Under the pieces are notes generated by a model, which did not search any database, had not been told where the DNA came from, and worked only from the letters and a program-made list of their open reading frames with translations. From the NCBI RefSeq assembly GCF_014268755.2, contig NZ_CP077093.1, positions 682,001 to 746,000 of the forward strand: 64,000 bases of DNA, in the 5' to 3' direction. This DNA is from Pseudomonas vanderleydeniana (GTDB lineage: Bacteria; Pseudomonadota; Gammaproteobacteria; Pseudomonadales; Pseudomonadaceae). Of this stretch, positions 15,063-23,853 are shown piece by piece (position 1 is the first letter of the stretch; every line of letters begins with the position of its first letter). The translations under genes and the position numbers were made by a program.

Positions 15063-16954
15063 AAGTCTTTGCCTCGTGGCGCCTGCTCGCCTTCGTCCTG
15101 CTGTTGTCGCTTTCACTGCCGGCGGCTCGGGCCGAGGAGCCGCGCTGGCAATTGGCGATGAACGATGCCGAACTGCGCGATGTGGTGCGCGAGATGTCGT
15201 CGATCCTCGACACCACGGTGGTGCTCGACCCTCGGGTTCAGGGGCGTATCACGGTACTTTCCGAGCAGGCGCTGGATCGTGAAGGGGTACGACGGCTGTT
15301 CTACTCGGTACTCGATGCGCACAATTTCACGGTGATCGATGAGGGTGACCGGATTCTCGTCACGCCAGTGGCGGAGGCCAGGACCCGCGCCAGCGATGCC
15401 GACAGCCATACTGCCCAGGCCGGGCAATTCGTCACCGAGGTGGTCGCACTGAGCAACAGCCTGGCCAACGATATCGCGGCCCTGGTCAGGCCACTGGTTT
15501 CAGTCAACGGTTATGTCGGCCCTTCGGCATCGGCCAATGCCCTGGTGATCACCGATGGTGCCGGTAATGTCCGGCGTATCGCCAGGATCGTTCGCGAGCT
15601 GGATGCCGGCCACAGGCAGGCCCATGATGTGTTGCCCTTGCAGCACGGCCTGGCTGCAGACCTGGCGCGGGTGCTGGAGCAGTCCCTGGGCAAGCAGGGT
15701 GCCGACTCGGGCAGCCAGGTGATTGCCGATACCCGTGGCAATCGCCTGCTGCTGATCGGCCCGCAGGCGGTGCGCAAGCGCCTCCTGGCACTGGCCCGCT
15801 CGCTCGATACACCGATTCCGGCAGGTGCGGACAATGCCCGGGTGATCCGCCTGCGCTACAGCGACGCCAAGCAGTTGGCCGAGGTGCTCGATGCCATGGG
15901 GCAGGGGCTGGCGCAGGATGTCGCCGGTGCCGCCAGCCGGGACAATCCTGCGAGCAAGGCGGTGGTCAAGGCGGATGAGAACCAGAACGCCCTGGTGCTG
16001 ATTGCCGAGCCGAGCCAGGTACGCACCCTGGAGAGCATCGTGCGCCAGCTCGACCATCCGCGCTCGCAGGTGCTGATCCACGCGGCGATCGTCGAGGTTT
16101 CCGGGGATATCACCGACGCGCTCGGGGTGCAGTGGGGCGGCAATGCCGGAAGTGCCCAGGGCAGCATCACCTTTCCCGGTGCCGGTGTCGTCCTGCCAGG
16201 CTCCGGTTTCGCCGACGCCAGGCTGCCCGATGGGGGAGCCTTGCTGCATCTTGGCAATGACCGTTTTGGCATGCTGGTTTCCGCCCTGGCGAGCAACGTG
16301 CGCAACAACGTGCTGTCCACGCCCAGCCTGCTGACCCTGGACAACCAGGAGGCGGAAATCCTGGTAGGGCAGAACGTGCCGTTCAAGACGGGCTCCTACC
16401 AGATCGGTTCCGACAACGACAAACCCTATAACACGATCGGCCGTGAAGACGTCGGCATCAAGCTGAAGATCCGCCCTCATATCAACGAAGGTTCCACCCT
16501 GCGCCTGCGGGTCGAGCAGGAAAACTCCGAAACGGTCCCCAGTCCCCTGGTGGTCGATGACCTGATCACCAACAAGCGCACGCTCAAGAGCACCATCCTG
16601 GTCGATGACGGCGAGATCATCGTCATCGGCGGCCTGATCAAGGACAGCGTTCGCCACGAGGAAAGTGGCGTGCCGCTGCTGCGCAGCATTCCCTACCTGG
16701 GGGCGCTGTTTCGCTGGAGCCGGGAGAAACAGGAGAAAACCAACCTGATGGTGTTCCTGCGGCCGACCATCGTGCGTGGCCGGGAGGGCCTGGTCGAGGC
16801 CAGCGAGACCGGCTACAACCGGCTGCGCGAGCTGAGCCGGCCCTCGGTGCGCCAGGGCAATTCGCTGTTGCTGCCCAGCGATCCGCAGCGCCTGTTCGAG
16901 GGGCGCGAGGATGAGTCGGCGGTCGATCTGCGTCGGCAGCAGGCGGCGCCATGA
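15059..16954 (+). CDS. gspD: Type II secretion secretin GspD
   Basis: Forms the outer-membrane exit channel. The 631-residue protein has a cleavable signal peptide (about 1-25, ending PAARAEE) and no lipobox, so it is not an HxcQ-type lipo-secretin. N0 begins with WQLAMNDAELRDVVREMSS; further N-domains follow, and the secretin core starts at RSQVLIHAAIVEVSGDITDALG. The conserved VDDGEIIVIGGLIKDS motif is near residue 520, with a C-terminal tail that might bind a pilotin. Start GTG 15059 overlaps gspC and the stop overlaps gspE by ATGA. Confidence 0.95.
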   Translation: MKVFASWRLLAFVLLLSLSLPAARAEEPRWQLAMNDAELRDVVREMSSILDTTVVLDPRVQGRITVLSEQALDREGVRRLFYSVLDAHNFTVIDEGDRILVTPVAEARTRASDADSHTAQAGQFVTEVVALSNSLANDIAALVRPLVSVNGYVGPSASANALVITDGAGNVRRIARIVRELDAGHRQAHDVLPLQHGLAADLARVLEQSLGKQGADSGSQVIADTRGNRLLLIGPQAVRKRLLALARSLDTPIPAGADNARVIRLRYSDAKQLAEVLDAMGQGLAQDVAGAASRDNPASKAVVKADENQNALVLIAEPSQVRTLESIVRQLDHPRSQVLIHAAIVEVSGDITDALGVQWGGNAGSAQGSITFPGAGVVLPGSGFADARLPDGGALLHLGNDRFGMLVSALASNVRNNVLSTPSLLTLDNQEAEILVGQNVPFKTGSYQIGSDNDKPYNTIGREDVGIKLKIRPHINEGSTLRLRVEQENSETVPSPLVVDDLITNKRTLKSTILVDDGEIIVIGGLIKDSVRHEESGVPLLRSIPYLGALFRWSREKQEKTNLMVFLRPTIVRGREGLVEASETGYNRLRELSRPSVRQGNSLLLPSDPQRLFEGREDESAVDLRRQQAAP

Positions 16955-18414
16955 TGCGTCGATTGCCCTTCGGTTTTGCCCGACGTTTCGGCGTGCTGCT
17001 GGAGCCGCAGGGCGAGACGGCGACCCTGCTGATCCGCGCCGATACACCGTTGACCGCACTGGCCGAGGCTCGGCGTCAGCTGGGCCGGGACTGGCCGCTG
17101 CAGCCACTCGGCGAGGCCGACTTCGCCGAGCGCCTGGCTGCCTGCTACAGCGACGGCCAGAGTGCCGCCGAGCAGGTCGCCCAGGGCCTGGACGACGAGC
17201 TCGACCTGATGAGCCTGGCCGATCACCTGCCGACAACCGCCGACCTGCTGGAGCAGGAGGGGGATGCGCCGATCATCCGCCTGATCAATGCCCTGCTCGG
17301 CGAGGCGGTGCGGGAAAAGGCCTCGGACGTGCACCTGGAAACCTTCGAACACAGTGTCTCGGTGCGCCTGCGGGTGGATGGCCAGTTGCGCGAGGTGCTG
17401 CAGCCACGACGTGAACTGGCGACCTTGCTGGTATCGCGGATCAAGGTCATGGCCCGGCTGGACATCGCCGAGAAGCGCGTGCCGCAGGATGGCCGGATCG
17501 CCCTGCGACTGGCCGGCCACGAGGTCGATGTACGCGTCTCGACCCTGCCTTCGGCCCATGGCGAGCGGGTGGTGCTGCGCCTGCTGGACAAGCAGGCCGG
17601 GCGCCTCGAACTGGCCCGGCTCGGCATGCCGGACGAAACACTGGAGCGTTTCCGGCGCATCCTCGGCAAACCCCACGGGATCTTCCTGGTCACCGGACCA
17701 ACCGGGTCGGGCAAGACCACCAGCCTCTACGCGGCGTTGAATCACCTCAACGATCGTACCCGCAACATCCTCACGGTCGAGGACCCGATCGAGTACCACC
17801 TGCCCGGCATCGGCCAGACACCGGTCAATCCCAAGGTGGAGATGACCTTTGCCCGTGGCCTGCGGGCGATCCTGCGCCAGGACCCGGACGTGGTGATGGT
17901 GGGCGAGATCCGTGATCGGGAAACCGCTGCGATTGCCGTGCAGGCCTCGCTCACCGGCCACCTGGTGCTGTCGACCCTGCACACCAACAGCGCGGCGGGG
18001 GCCGTGACCCGCCTGCTGGACATGGGCGTGGATGCCTACCTGCTCGCGTCATCGCTGGTCGGCGTGCTGGCCCAGCGGCTGGTGCGCACCCTGTGTCCCG
18101 CGTGCAAGGTGCCGGTGCAGGCCGATACGGCTGCCTGCCAGCGCCTGGGCGTTGAGCTTCCGGTCGCGCCGAGGATTTTCAGGGCCGCGGGCTGTCCGCG
18201 CTGCCAGCAGGGCTACCGTGGCCGCACCGGCATCTACGAACTGATCGGCATCACCCAGCCCCTGGCGCAGATGATCCACAACGGTGCCAGTGAACCGGAG
18301 CTGGCCCGGCAGGCCCGGAACCTCGGTCCCAGCCTGTTCCAGGACGGACGGCGCCTGGTGCTGGAAGGCCTCACCAGCCTCGACGAACTGCTGCGCGTCA
18401 CGCAGGAAGACTGA
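16951..18414 (+). CDS. gspE: Type II secretion ATPase GspE
   Basis: Cytoplasmic hexameric ATPase driving pseudopilus assembly. In 487 residues it shows Walker A VTGPTGSGKTTS near 247-258, an Asp box (LTVEDPIEY), Walker B VVMVGEIRDRETA, the His-box HLVLSTLHTNSA and a tetracysteine zinc site (CPACK...CPRCQ) towards the C-terminus. The N-terminal domain that contacts GspL is short and divergent. Start ATG 16951 overlaps the gspD stop. A 2-bp gap separates it from gspF. Confidence 0.96.
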   Translation: MMRRLPFGFARRFGVLLEPQGETATLLIRADTPLTALAEARRQLGRDWPLQPLGEADFAERLAACYSDGQSAAEQVAQGLDDELDLMSLADHLPTTADLLEQEGDAPIIRLINALLGEAVREKASDVHLETFEHSVSVRLRVDGQLREVLQPRRELATLLVSRIKVMARLDIAEKRVPQDGRIALRLAGHEVDVRVSTLPSAHGERVVLRLLDKQAGRLELARLGMPDETLERFRRILGKPHGIFLVTGPTGSGKTTSLYAALNHLNDRTRNILTVEDPIEYHLPGIGQTPVNPKVEMTFARGLRAILRQDPDVVMVGEIRDRETAAIAVQASLTGHLVLSTLHTNSAAGAVTRLLDMGVDAYLLASSLVGVLAQRLVRTLCPACKVPVQADTAACQRLGVELPVAPRIFRAAGCPRCQQGYRGRTGIYELIGITQPLAQMIHNGASEPELARQARNLGPSLFQDGRRLVLEGLTSLDELLRVTQED

Positions 18415-18416
18415 CG

Positions 18417-19616
18417 ATGCCGACCTTCGACTACCAGGCCCGGGATGCCCGGGGGCGACTCTGCCGGGGCCAGCAGCAGGCCGAGAGTGCACGGCATGCC
18501 CGGCAGTTGCTACGCGAGCGTGGCCTGCTGCCGAGCATGTTGAGGCCGGTTCGGGAGCGCTCTGGCCGAGCCGGGGCGGGCGGATTGGGAGCCGCTGAGT
18601 TGGCCCTGCTGACCCTGCAACTGTCGACCCTGGTCCAGGCCGGCCTGCCGCTTGAGGAGGCCCTGCGAGCGCTGGCGGCGCAGAGTCGGAAGCGGCGCAC
18701 CGCGAACCTGCTGGCGGCGGTGCGTGATCGGGTCATGGAAGGGTACACGCTGTCCTCGGCGCTGGCCGGTTTCCCCCGGGCCTTTCCCGAACTGTTCCGC
18801 GCCAGCATCGCCGCCGGTGAACGCTCCGGGCACCTGGGCCAGGTGCTGGAGCAACTGGCGCATTACACCGAGGCACGCCAGCAGGCCCGGCAGAAGATCC
18901 AGCTGGCGCTGGTCTATCCGCTGGTCCTGTTGCTGGCGTCACTGGGCATCGTCGGCTTTCTGCTGGGCTTCGTGGTGCCGGACGTGGTGCGGATCTTCAC
19001 CGACAGCGGCCGCGAACTGCCGTTGTTGACCCGTGGCCTGATCGCTCTCAGCGATGGCCTGCGCGATTACTTCTGGCTGCTGTTACCTGGGCTGCTTGGC
19101 CTGCTTCTCGTGCTACGCGGCGCCTGGCGGCAGCCGGTCCTGCGTTTGCGCTGGCATGCCTGGCTGCTCCGGGTGCCGCTGGCGGGTGGCGTCCTCGGGG
19201 CCGTGGAGGCGGCACGTTTCGCCAGCACCCTGGCGATTCTCGGCAGGAGTGCCGTGCCCCTGGTGGATGCCCTGGAAATCTCGGCCGCGGTGATCGGCAA
19301 CCTGGCGATCCGTGGGCGCATGCTCGAGGTCGCGCGTTCGGTACGCGAGGGCGGCAGCCTGACCCGGGCCCTGGAACAGGGCGGCGATATCCCGCCGCTG
19401 ATGCTGCACATGATCGCCAGCGGCGAACGCGCCGGTGAACTGGACAGCATGCTCGCGCGTGCCGCCGAACAGCAGGAGAAGAGCCTGGCGGCGCGCATCG
19501 CGCTGGTCGTCAGCCTCTTCGAACCGGCGATGCTGGTGGCGATGGGCGGCATCGTGCTGCTGATCGTCATGGCGATCCTGCTGCCGATCCTCAGTCTCAA
19601 CCAAACGGTGAATTGA
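18417..19616 (+). CDS. gspF: Type II secretion inner-membrane platform protein GspF
   Basis: Polytopic platform protein working with GspE. The 399-residue length fits the family. Two T2SSF repeats are visible (LALLTLQLSTLVQAGLPLEE... and ARFASTLAILGRSAVPLVDA...), and three hydrophobic segments near 165-190, 215-235 and 365-395. The N-terminal YQARDARGRL motif is typical. ATG 18417 lies two bases after gspE. Confidence 0.95.
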   Translation: MPTFDYQARDARGRLCRGQQQAESARHARQLLRERGLLPSMLRPVRERSGRAGAGGLGAAELALLTLQLSTLVQAGLPLEEALRALAAQSRKRRTANLLAAVRDRVMEGYTLSSALAGFPRAFPELFRASIAAGERSGHLGQVLEQLAHYTEARQQARQKIQLALVYPLVLLLASLGIVGFLLGFVVPDVVRIFTDSGRELPLLTRGLIALSDGLRDYFWLLLPGLLGLLLVLRGAWRQPVLRLRWHAWLLRVPLAGGVLGAVEAARFASTLAILGRSAVPLVDALEISAAVIGNLAIRGRMLEVARSVREGGSLTRALEQGGDIPPLMLHMIASGERAGELDSMLARAAEQQEKSLAARIALVVSLFEPAMLVAMGGIVLLIVMAILLPILSLNQTVN

Positions 19617-19619
19617 ACC

Positions 19620-20060
19620 ATGACAACTTCCGCATCCCTTCGGCAACGTGGCTTCACCCTGATCGAGATCATGGTCGTGGTGGTCATCATCGGCGTGCTG
19701 GGCGCGCTGGTGGTGCCGCAGTTCATGGGGCGCACCGACCAGGCCAAGGTCACTGCGGCGCGCACCGATATCCAGGCCATCGGCACGGCCCTGGAGATGT
19801 ACCGTCTCGACAACTTCCACTATCCCTCGACCCAGCAGGGGCTCGAGGCCCTGGTGAACCGGCCGCTGGGGGCGCCGGAGGCAAGGAACTGGAGTCCCCA
19901 GGGTTATCTCAAGCGCCTGCCGGTCGACCCCTGGGGAACTCCGTACCAGTACCTCAATCCGGGGGCCCGGGCCCGGGGGTACGATCTCTATTCCTTCGGT
20001 GCCGACGGTATGGCCGGCGGCGAAGACCTTGCCGCCGACATCGGCAACTGGGACGACTGA
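19620..20060 (+). CDS. gspG: Major pseudopilin GspG
   Basis: Main subunit of the type II pseudopilus. The 146-residue precursor has an 11-residue basic leader ending in Gly, then FTLIEIMVVVVIIGVLGALV: prepilin cleavage before Phe with the essential Glu5. The C-terminal GspG region (Gln-rich TQQGLEALVNRP, YDLYSFGADG) is typical. It needs a prepilin peptidase; none is encoded in the operon, so PilD encoded elsewhere is presumed. It starts three bases after gspF. Confidence 0.96.
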   Translation: MTTSASLRQRGFTLIEIMVVVVIIGVLGALVVPQFMGRTDQAKVTAARTDIQAIGTALEMYRLDNFHYPSTQQGLEALVNRPLGAPEARNWSPQGYLKRLPVDPWGTPYQYLNPGARARGYDLYSFGADGMAGGEDLAADIGNWDD

Positions 20061-20063
20061 CCG

Positions 20064-20534
20064 ATGCGCGGGCCCTCGCGTGGTTTCACCTTGCTGGAGT
20101 TGCTGCTGGCCATGGCGATCATGGGACTGGTGGCCGGGTTGATCGGTTTTTCGATGAAGCCCAGCCCGTTGCGCCAGGCCCACCGCGAGGCCGGGGCGCT
20201 GTTGCAACTGTTGCAGCACCTGCGCGAGCGGGCCGTGCTCGAAGGCCAGGAATTCGGGCTGCGCATCGATGCCGAGGGCTATCAGGTGGTGCTTTACGAG
20301 CGTCCGGAGTGGCGTGCGGCCGGTGCCGCCTATCGACTGCCCGACGGCCTGTATTTTCGCCTGGAGCTCGAAGGGCAGCCGCTGAAACTGGGCAACCGGC
20401 CGAACCAGCCGCAGTTGCTGTTGTTGAGCAGCGACGAAATGAGCGCCTTCACCCTGCATTACGAAACCGCCCAGCGGCGTTGGCTGACGGTTTCCGGAGA
20501 CGGTCTTGGCGACCCGGCCATCGATGAAGACTGA
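20064..20534 (+). CDS. gspH: Minor pseudopilin GspH
   Basis: 156-residue minor pseudopilin. A 7-residue leader MRGPSRG is followed by FTLLELLLAMAIMGLVAGLI, with Glu5 present. The rest matches the GspH layout: a hydrophilic globular domain with few other marks. ATG 20064 is three bases after gspG. The stop lies inside the next gene because gspI starts at 20524. Confidence 0.88.
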   Translation: MRGPSRGFTLLELLLAMAIMGLVAGLIGFSMKPSPLRQAHREAGALLQLLQHLRERAVLEGQEFGLRIDAEGYQVVLYERPEWRAAGAAYRLPDGLYFRLELEGQPLKLGNRPNQPQLLLLSSDEMSAFTLHYETAQRRWLTVSGDGLGDPAIDED

Positions 20535-20901
20535 GGGTGGCTTCACCCTGCTGGAGGTCATGGTGGCACTGGCGGTGTTTGCCCTGTTGTCCGCTGCGGT
20601 GCTGTCGGCCAGTGACTATGTGCTGCGCCAGACGGGGAGCTTGCAGCAGCGCGTGTTCGCGGCCTGGCTGGCGGACAACCGCTTGACCGAGTTGCGCCTG
20701 CAAGCTGCACCGGGGGCGGGACGACAACAGTGGCTGGAGCGTTTCGATGGTCGTGAGTGGCACCTGAGCCAGACGCTGAGCCCGGTCGTTGACCAGCGCC
20801 TGATGCAGGTTGAACTGGAAGTCCGGCTCGGCAGTGACCCGCAACCGCTGCATCGCCTCACGGGCTGGTTGCCGGTTGCACGGCATGAGGTTGAGCCATG
20901 A
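20524..20901 (+). CDS. gspI: Minor pseudopilin GspI
   Basis: 125-residue minor pseudopilin. A short leader MKTEGG is followed by FTLLEVMVALAVFALLSAAV with Glu5, the standard processing site. ATG 20524 is preferred over an upstream in-frame TTG (20506) because it gives a normal six-residue leader; it overlaps gspH by 11 bp. The stop overlaps gspJ by ATGA. With GspJ and GspK it is expected to form the pseudopilus tip. Confidence 0.9.
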   Translation: MKTEGGFTLLEVMVALAVFALLSAAVLSASDYVLRQTGSLQQRVFAAWLADNRLTELRLQAAPGAGRQQWLERFDGREWHLSQTLSPVVDQRLMQVELEVRLGSDPQPLHRLTGWLPVARHEVEP

Positions 20902-21443
20902 CCAGGCAGGGCGGTTTCACCTTGCTTGAGCTGGTGATAGCCCTGGCGATCTTCAGCCTGCTGAGCCTCGGCAGTTGGCGACTCTACGAAGGCCTGTCGC
21001 GGGTGCAGGCGCAGGTGTTGGGGCATGGACAGGCGCTGCGCAGCCTGCAACGGGCATTCGCTGTGCTGGAGCGTGATCTGATGCAGGTGGGCGTGTCGCG
21101 GGATTCTCCGGCGCTAAGCCTGCGCGAGGGGGCCTTGAGCCTGCAGCGCGGCAACTGGCGCAACCCGCTGGACCAGCCGCGCAGCGAGCGCCAGGAGGTC
21201 AGCTATCGACTTGAAGCGCACGACCTCTGGCGTCACAGCCGTAGCCCCGAACGGGTCGTCCCGCACAAGCAGCGGCTGCTCGGCGATGTACGTGGGTTGC
21301 GCTGGCGCTTCCACGATCCCAAGGCTGGCTGGCGTGATGACTGGCCAACCGGCGCCAAGCCGCCGCGAGCGGTCGAGGTGACGTTGTCCACCGGGCGTTT
21401 CGATCGGATCCGCCGGGTCATCCTGCTGCCGGAGGGCGCATGA
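20898..21443 (+). CDS. gspJ: Minor pseudopilin GspJ
   Basis: 181-residue minor pseudopilin with leader MTRQGG and N-terminus FTLLELVIALAIFSLLSLGS, Glu5 present. The family-typical AVLERDLMQ motif is near residue 55 and a VTLSTGRFDRIRRVILLP strand near the end. ATGA overlaps join it to gspI upstream and gspK downstream. Confidence 0.92.
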   Translation: MTRQGGFTLLELVIALAIFSLLSLGSWRLYEGLSRVQAQVLGHGQALRSLQRAFAVLERDLMQVGVSRDSPALSLREGALSLQRGNWRNPLDQPRSERQEVSYRLEAHDLWRHSRSPERVVPHKQRLLGDVRGLRWRFHDPKAGWRDDWPTGAKPPRAVEVTLSTGRFDRIRRVILLPEGA

Positions 21444-22297
21444 GCCCCTCTCGTCAGCAAGGCGTGGCGCTGATCACCGTGCTGCTGATCATGGCCCTGG
21501 CCCTGCTGCTGGCCGGTAACCTGCTGCGCAGTCACCGTCTGGCCTTGCAAGGCACCACCCAGTCTCTCCACCAGGTGCAGTTGCGCCAGTGGGCGATTGC
21601 CGCCGAGGGCTGGGCCGCGCAACTTTTGCAGGAACCTGGGCCCGCTTCCCGGAACGTCAACCTGTCCCAGGAGTGGGCTCGGAGGCCGTTACCGCTGGTC
21701 TTGCCGGGTGTCGAGTTGCACCTGCAGATCGAGGATCTGGCCGGTCGCTTCAACCTGACGCCGCTGCTCGCTCCCGGAAAGGCCGACGAAATCGCCTGGG
21801 CGCGCTGGGCCCGGTTGCTGGCGCGGCTGGGCATCGCCGCTATCGACCTTGCGCCGCTGCGGGGTGTCGAGGTGCGTGACCTGAGCCAGTTGCGGCTGTT
21901 GCCCGATATGGACGCATCAAGTCTGCGGCGCCTGGAACCCTGGGTCGCCTTGCTGCCGCTTGAGGCCCCGCTCAACGTCAACACCTCCCGGGCTTTGCTG
22001 GTGTCGATCCTGGAGGACATGAGTGAAAGCGAGGCGCAGATGCTCATCGAGCGGCGGCCTCTCGACGGCTATCCGGATGCTGGCACCTTTGCCCTGGTCT
22101 CCGGCCTCAAGGGGCGTGGCATCTCCGCTCATGGCCTGGGCGTGGCTAGCCGCTGGTTCCGGATCACGGCCGAAGTGGCCGCCGGGAGCAGCCGCCTGCG
22201 ACTGGTCAGCGACCTGGAGCTCGATCCGAAAACCCGGCAGGCGCGTGTCGTGCAGCGCCGCTTTCTGTCTCCAATCCAAGGTGAACCGCTTCCATGA
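21440..22297 (+). CDS. gspK: Minor pseudopilin GspK
   Basis: 285-residue tip pseudopilin. The leader MSPSRQQG is followed by VALITVLLIMALALLLAGN; position 5 is Thr rather than Glu, as expected for GspK, which caps the tip. The large insert domain with LNVNTSRALLVSIL (helix-hairpin-like) is characteristic. Start and stop overlap neighbours by ATGA. Confidence 0.93.
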   Translation: MSPSRQQGVALITVLLIMALALLLAGNLLRSHRLALQGTTQSLHQVQLRQWAIAAEGWAAQLLQEPGPASRNVNLSQEWARRPLPLVLPGVELHLQIEDLAGRFNLTPLLAPGKADEIAWARWARLLARLGIAAIDLAPLRGVEVRDLSQLRLLPDMDASSLRRLEPWVALLPLEAPLNVNTSRALLVSILEDMSESEAQMLIERRPLDGYPDAGTFALVSGLKGRGISAHGLGVASRWFRITAEVAAGSSRLRLVSDLELDPKTRQARVVQRRFLSPIQGEPLP

Positions 22298-23391
22298 ACG
22301 CGTGGCTCTACCTCTACCCGGCAGGGCTCGATGCGCCTGACGAACACTGGCCGGTCTCCTGTTGGCCAGGCCCTGATGACAGGCATGACCTGACCCTGGC
22401 CGAAGCGGCCGCATTCCTGGCGGGGAACGCCGCACGAGTGGTGCTGCCGATGGAACTCTGCAGCTGGCTGCGCAGCGAGCCGTGGCCGGGGCGCCGGCGA
22501 CCGACTGCCCAGGCGTTGGCCTATGCACTCGAAGAGCAACTGACGGACGATCCGGATCACCTGCACCTGGTGGTGGGCGAGCCCGATTCGGCTCGCCGCT
22601 ATCCCTTGTGGGTCGTCGACAAGGTGCGCTTTGGTGGCATCGTCGAGCTGTTGCGGCAGTCGGGCCTGCGGCTGATGAGCGTCCAGGTGGATGCCGATCT
22701 GTTGCCTCCAGGCCAGCCCCATGGTGTCTGGTGGGGCGGTCGCTGGCTGCTGGGCGGAGCGCTGGAGATGCGTCTGGCACTGCCTGAGCCCGCTTTCCAG
22801 CAACTGCTTGCGCGCTTGCCGGCCGACGTGTGCCGGCTGGATCACGCGCAATCGGATCGGGTCCGGGAGCTGCTGGGCGCGGGGCAGGGGACGGAGTTGC
22901 TTCAGGGCCCCTTTCGACCCGCCGGCCTGCACAAGCCGTGGCGACCGCTGTTGGCGACCTTGCTGGCACTGTTCGTCCTGTCCTGGGGATTCACCCAGGT
23001 TCGCAGCCATGACCTGGAGACCCGGGCCGCGCAGCTTTACGCACAGAGCGTCCGGCATTTCCAGGCGCTCTATCCGCAGCAGACCCGGGTCGTCGACCTG
23101 GCGGCCCAGCTCAGGGCGCTCGCTGCCGACGAGACGGAAAAAACCAGGCAGATGGCCCGGCTGGTGCAACTGGTCGAGCAGGTGATCGGGGGCAGTGGCG
23201 TCGAGGTCCAGCGTATCGAGTATCGGGCCGGGACGGGCTGGACGCTGGCGCTGACGACCGGTGATTTCACCGAGCTGGAGCGGCTGCGCGAGCGCGGGCG
23301 GCAACAGCAGTTGCCCATCCGGCTCGGCACCGCGAGCAAGGAGCGCAGCCGCGTGCGTGCGCTGCTGACCCTGGCGGAGCAGAACCGATGA
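22294..23391 (+). CDS. gspL: Type II secretion protein GspL
   Basis: Bitopic inner-membrane protein recruiting the GspE ATPase. The 365-residue chain has an actin-like cytoplasmic domain (about 1-215), a single membrane helix LLATLLALFVLSWGF near 223-238, and a periplasmic ferredoxin-like domain. It is divergent in sequence but correct in size, topology and position. ATGA overlaps join it to gspK and gspM. Confidence 0.88.
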   Translation: MNAWLYLYPAGLDAPDEHWPVSCWPGPDDRHDLTLAEAAAFLAGNAARVVLPMELCSWLRSEPWPGRRRPTAQALAYALEEQLTDDPDHLHLVVGEPDSARRYPLWVVDKVRFGGIVELLRQSGLRLMSVQVDADLLPPGQPHGVWWGGRWLLGGALEMRLALPEPAFQQLLARLPADVCRLDHAQSDRVRELLGAGQGTELLQGPFRPAGLHKPWRPLLATLLALFVLSWGFTQVRSHDLETRAAQLYAQSVRHFQALYPQQTRVVDLAAQLRALAADETEKTRQMARLVQLVEQVIGGSGVEVQRIEYRAGTGWTLALTTGDFTELERLRERGRQQQLPIRLGTASKERSRVRALLTLAEQNR

Positions 23392-23852
23392 TCAAGCGCC
23401 TGCCGAAGAGGGGCCTGCTGAACGAGCGCTGGCAGCGCCTGGCCCAGCGAGAGCGCCAGTGGCTGCTCGGGCTGGGAGCCTTCCTGCTGGCGGTGCTGCT
23501 GTTCATGGGGTTCTGGCAACCGGCGCAGCAACGCCTGGACAAGGCCGAGCGTCTTTACCAGCAACGCCTGGCCCTGCTCATCGAGGTGCAGCAGGCGCGG
23601 CCGGCGGCGGCCCGAGCGGAATCGGCACAGCCGTTGTCGACCCACCTGGGCGAGACCGCCCGGGCGGCCGGACTGGAGTTGCAGCAGTTGGACCAGGACG
23701 GCCAGTCGCTACGCCTGACGCTTTCGGGGGAGGCCCTGGCCCTGCTCGGCTGGCTGGACCGGATCGAGCAGGGTGGAGGGCGGTTGCAGAGCTTGAGCCT
23801 GGAGCCGCGCGGGCAACAGCTGGAGGCCAGGGTCGTGTGGCTGGTCCCCTGA
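23388..23852 (+). CDS. gspM: Type II secretion protein GspM
   Basis: Small bitopic partner of GspL; 154 residues. A basic cytoplasmic N-terminus is followed by the helix WLLGLGAFLLAVLLFMGFW (about 25-43), then the conserved WQPAQQRLDKAERLY stretch and a periplasmic domain. It is the last gsp gene: no gspN or gspO follows, and the convergent MFS gene ends one base away. Confidence 0.88.
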   Translation: MIKRLPKRGLLNERWQRLAQRERQWLLGLGAFLLAVLLFMGFWQPAQQRLDKAERLYQQRLALLIEVQQARPAAARAESAQPLSTHLGETARAAGLELQQLDQDGQSLRLTLSGEALALLGWLDRIEQGGGRLQSLSLEPRGQQLEARVVWLVP

Positions 23853-23853
23853 C

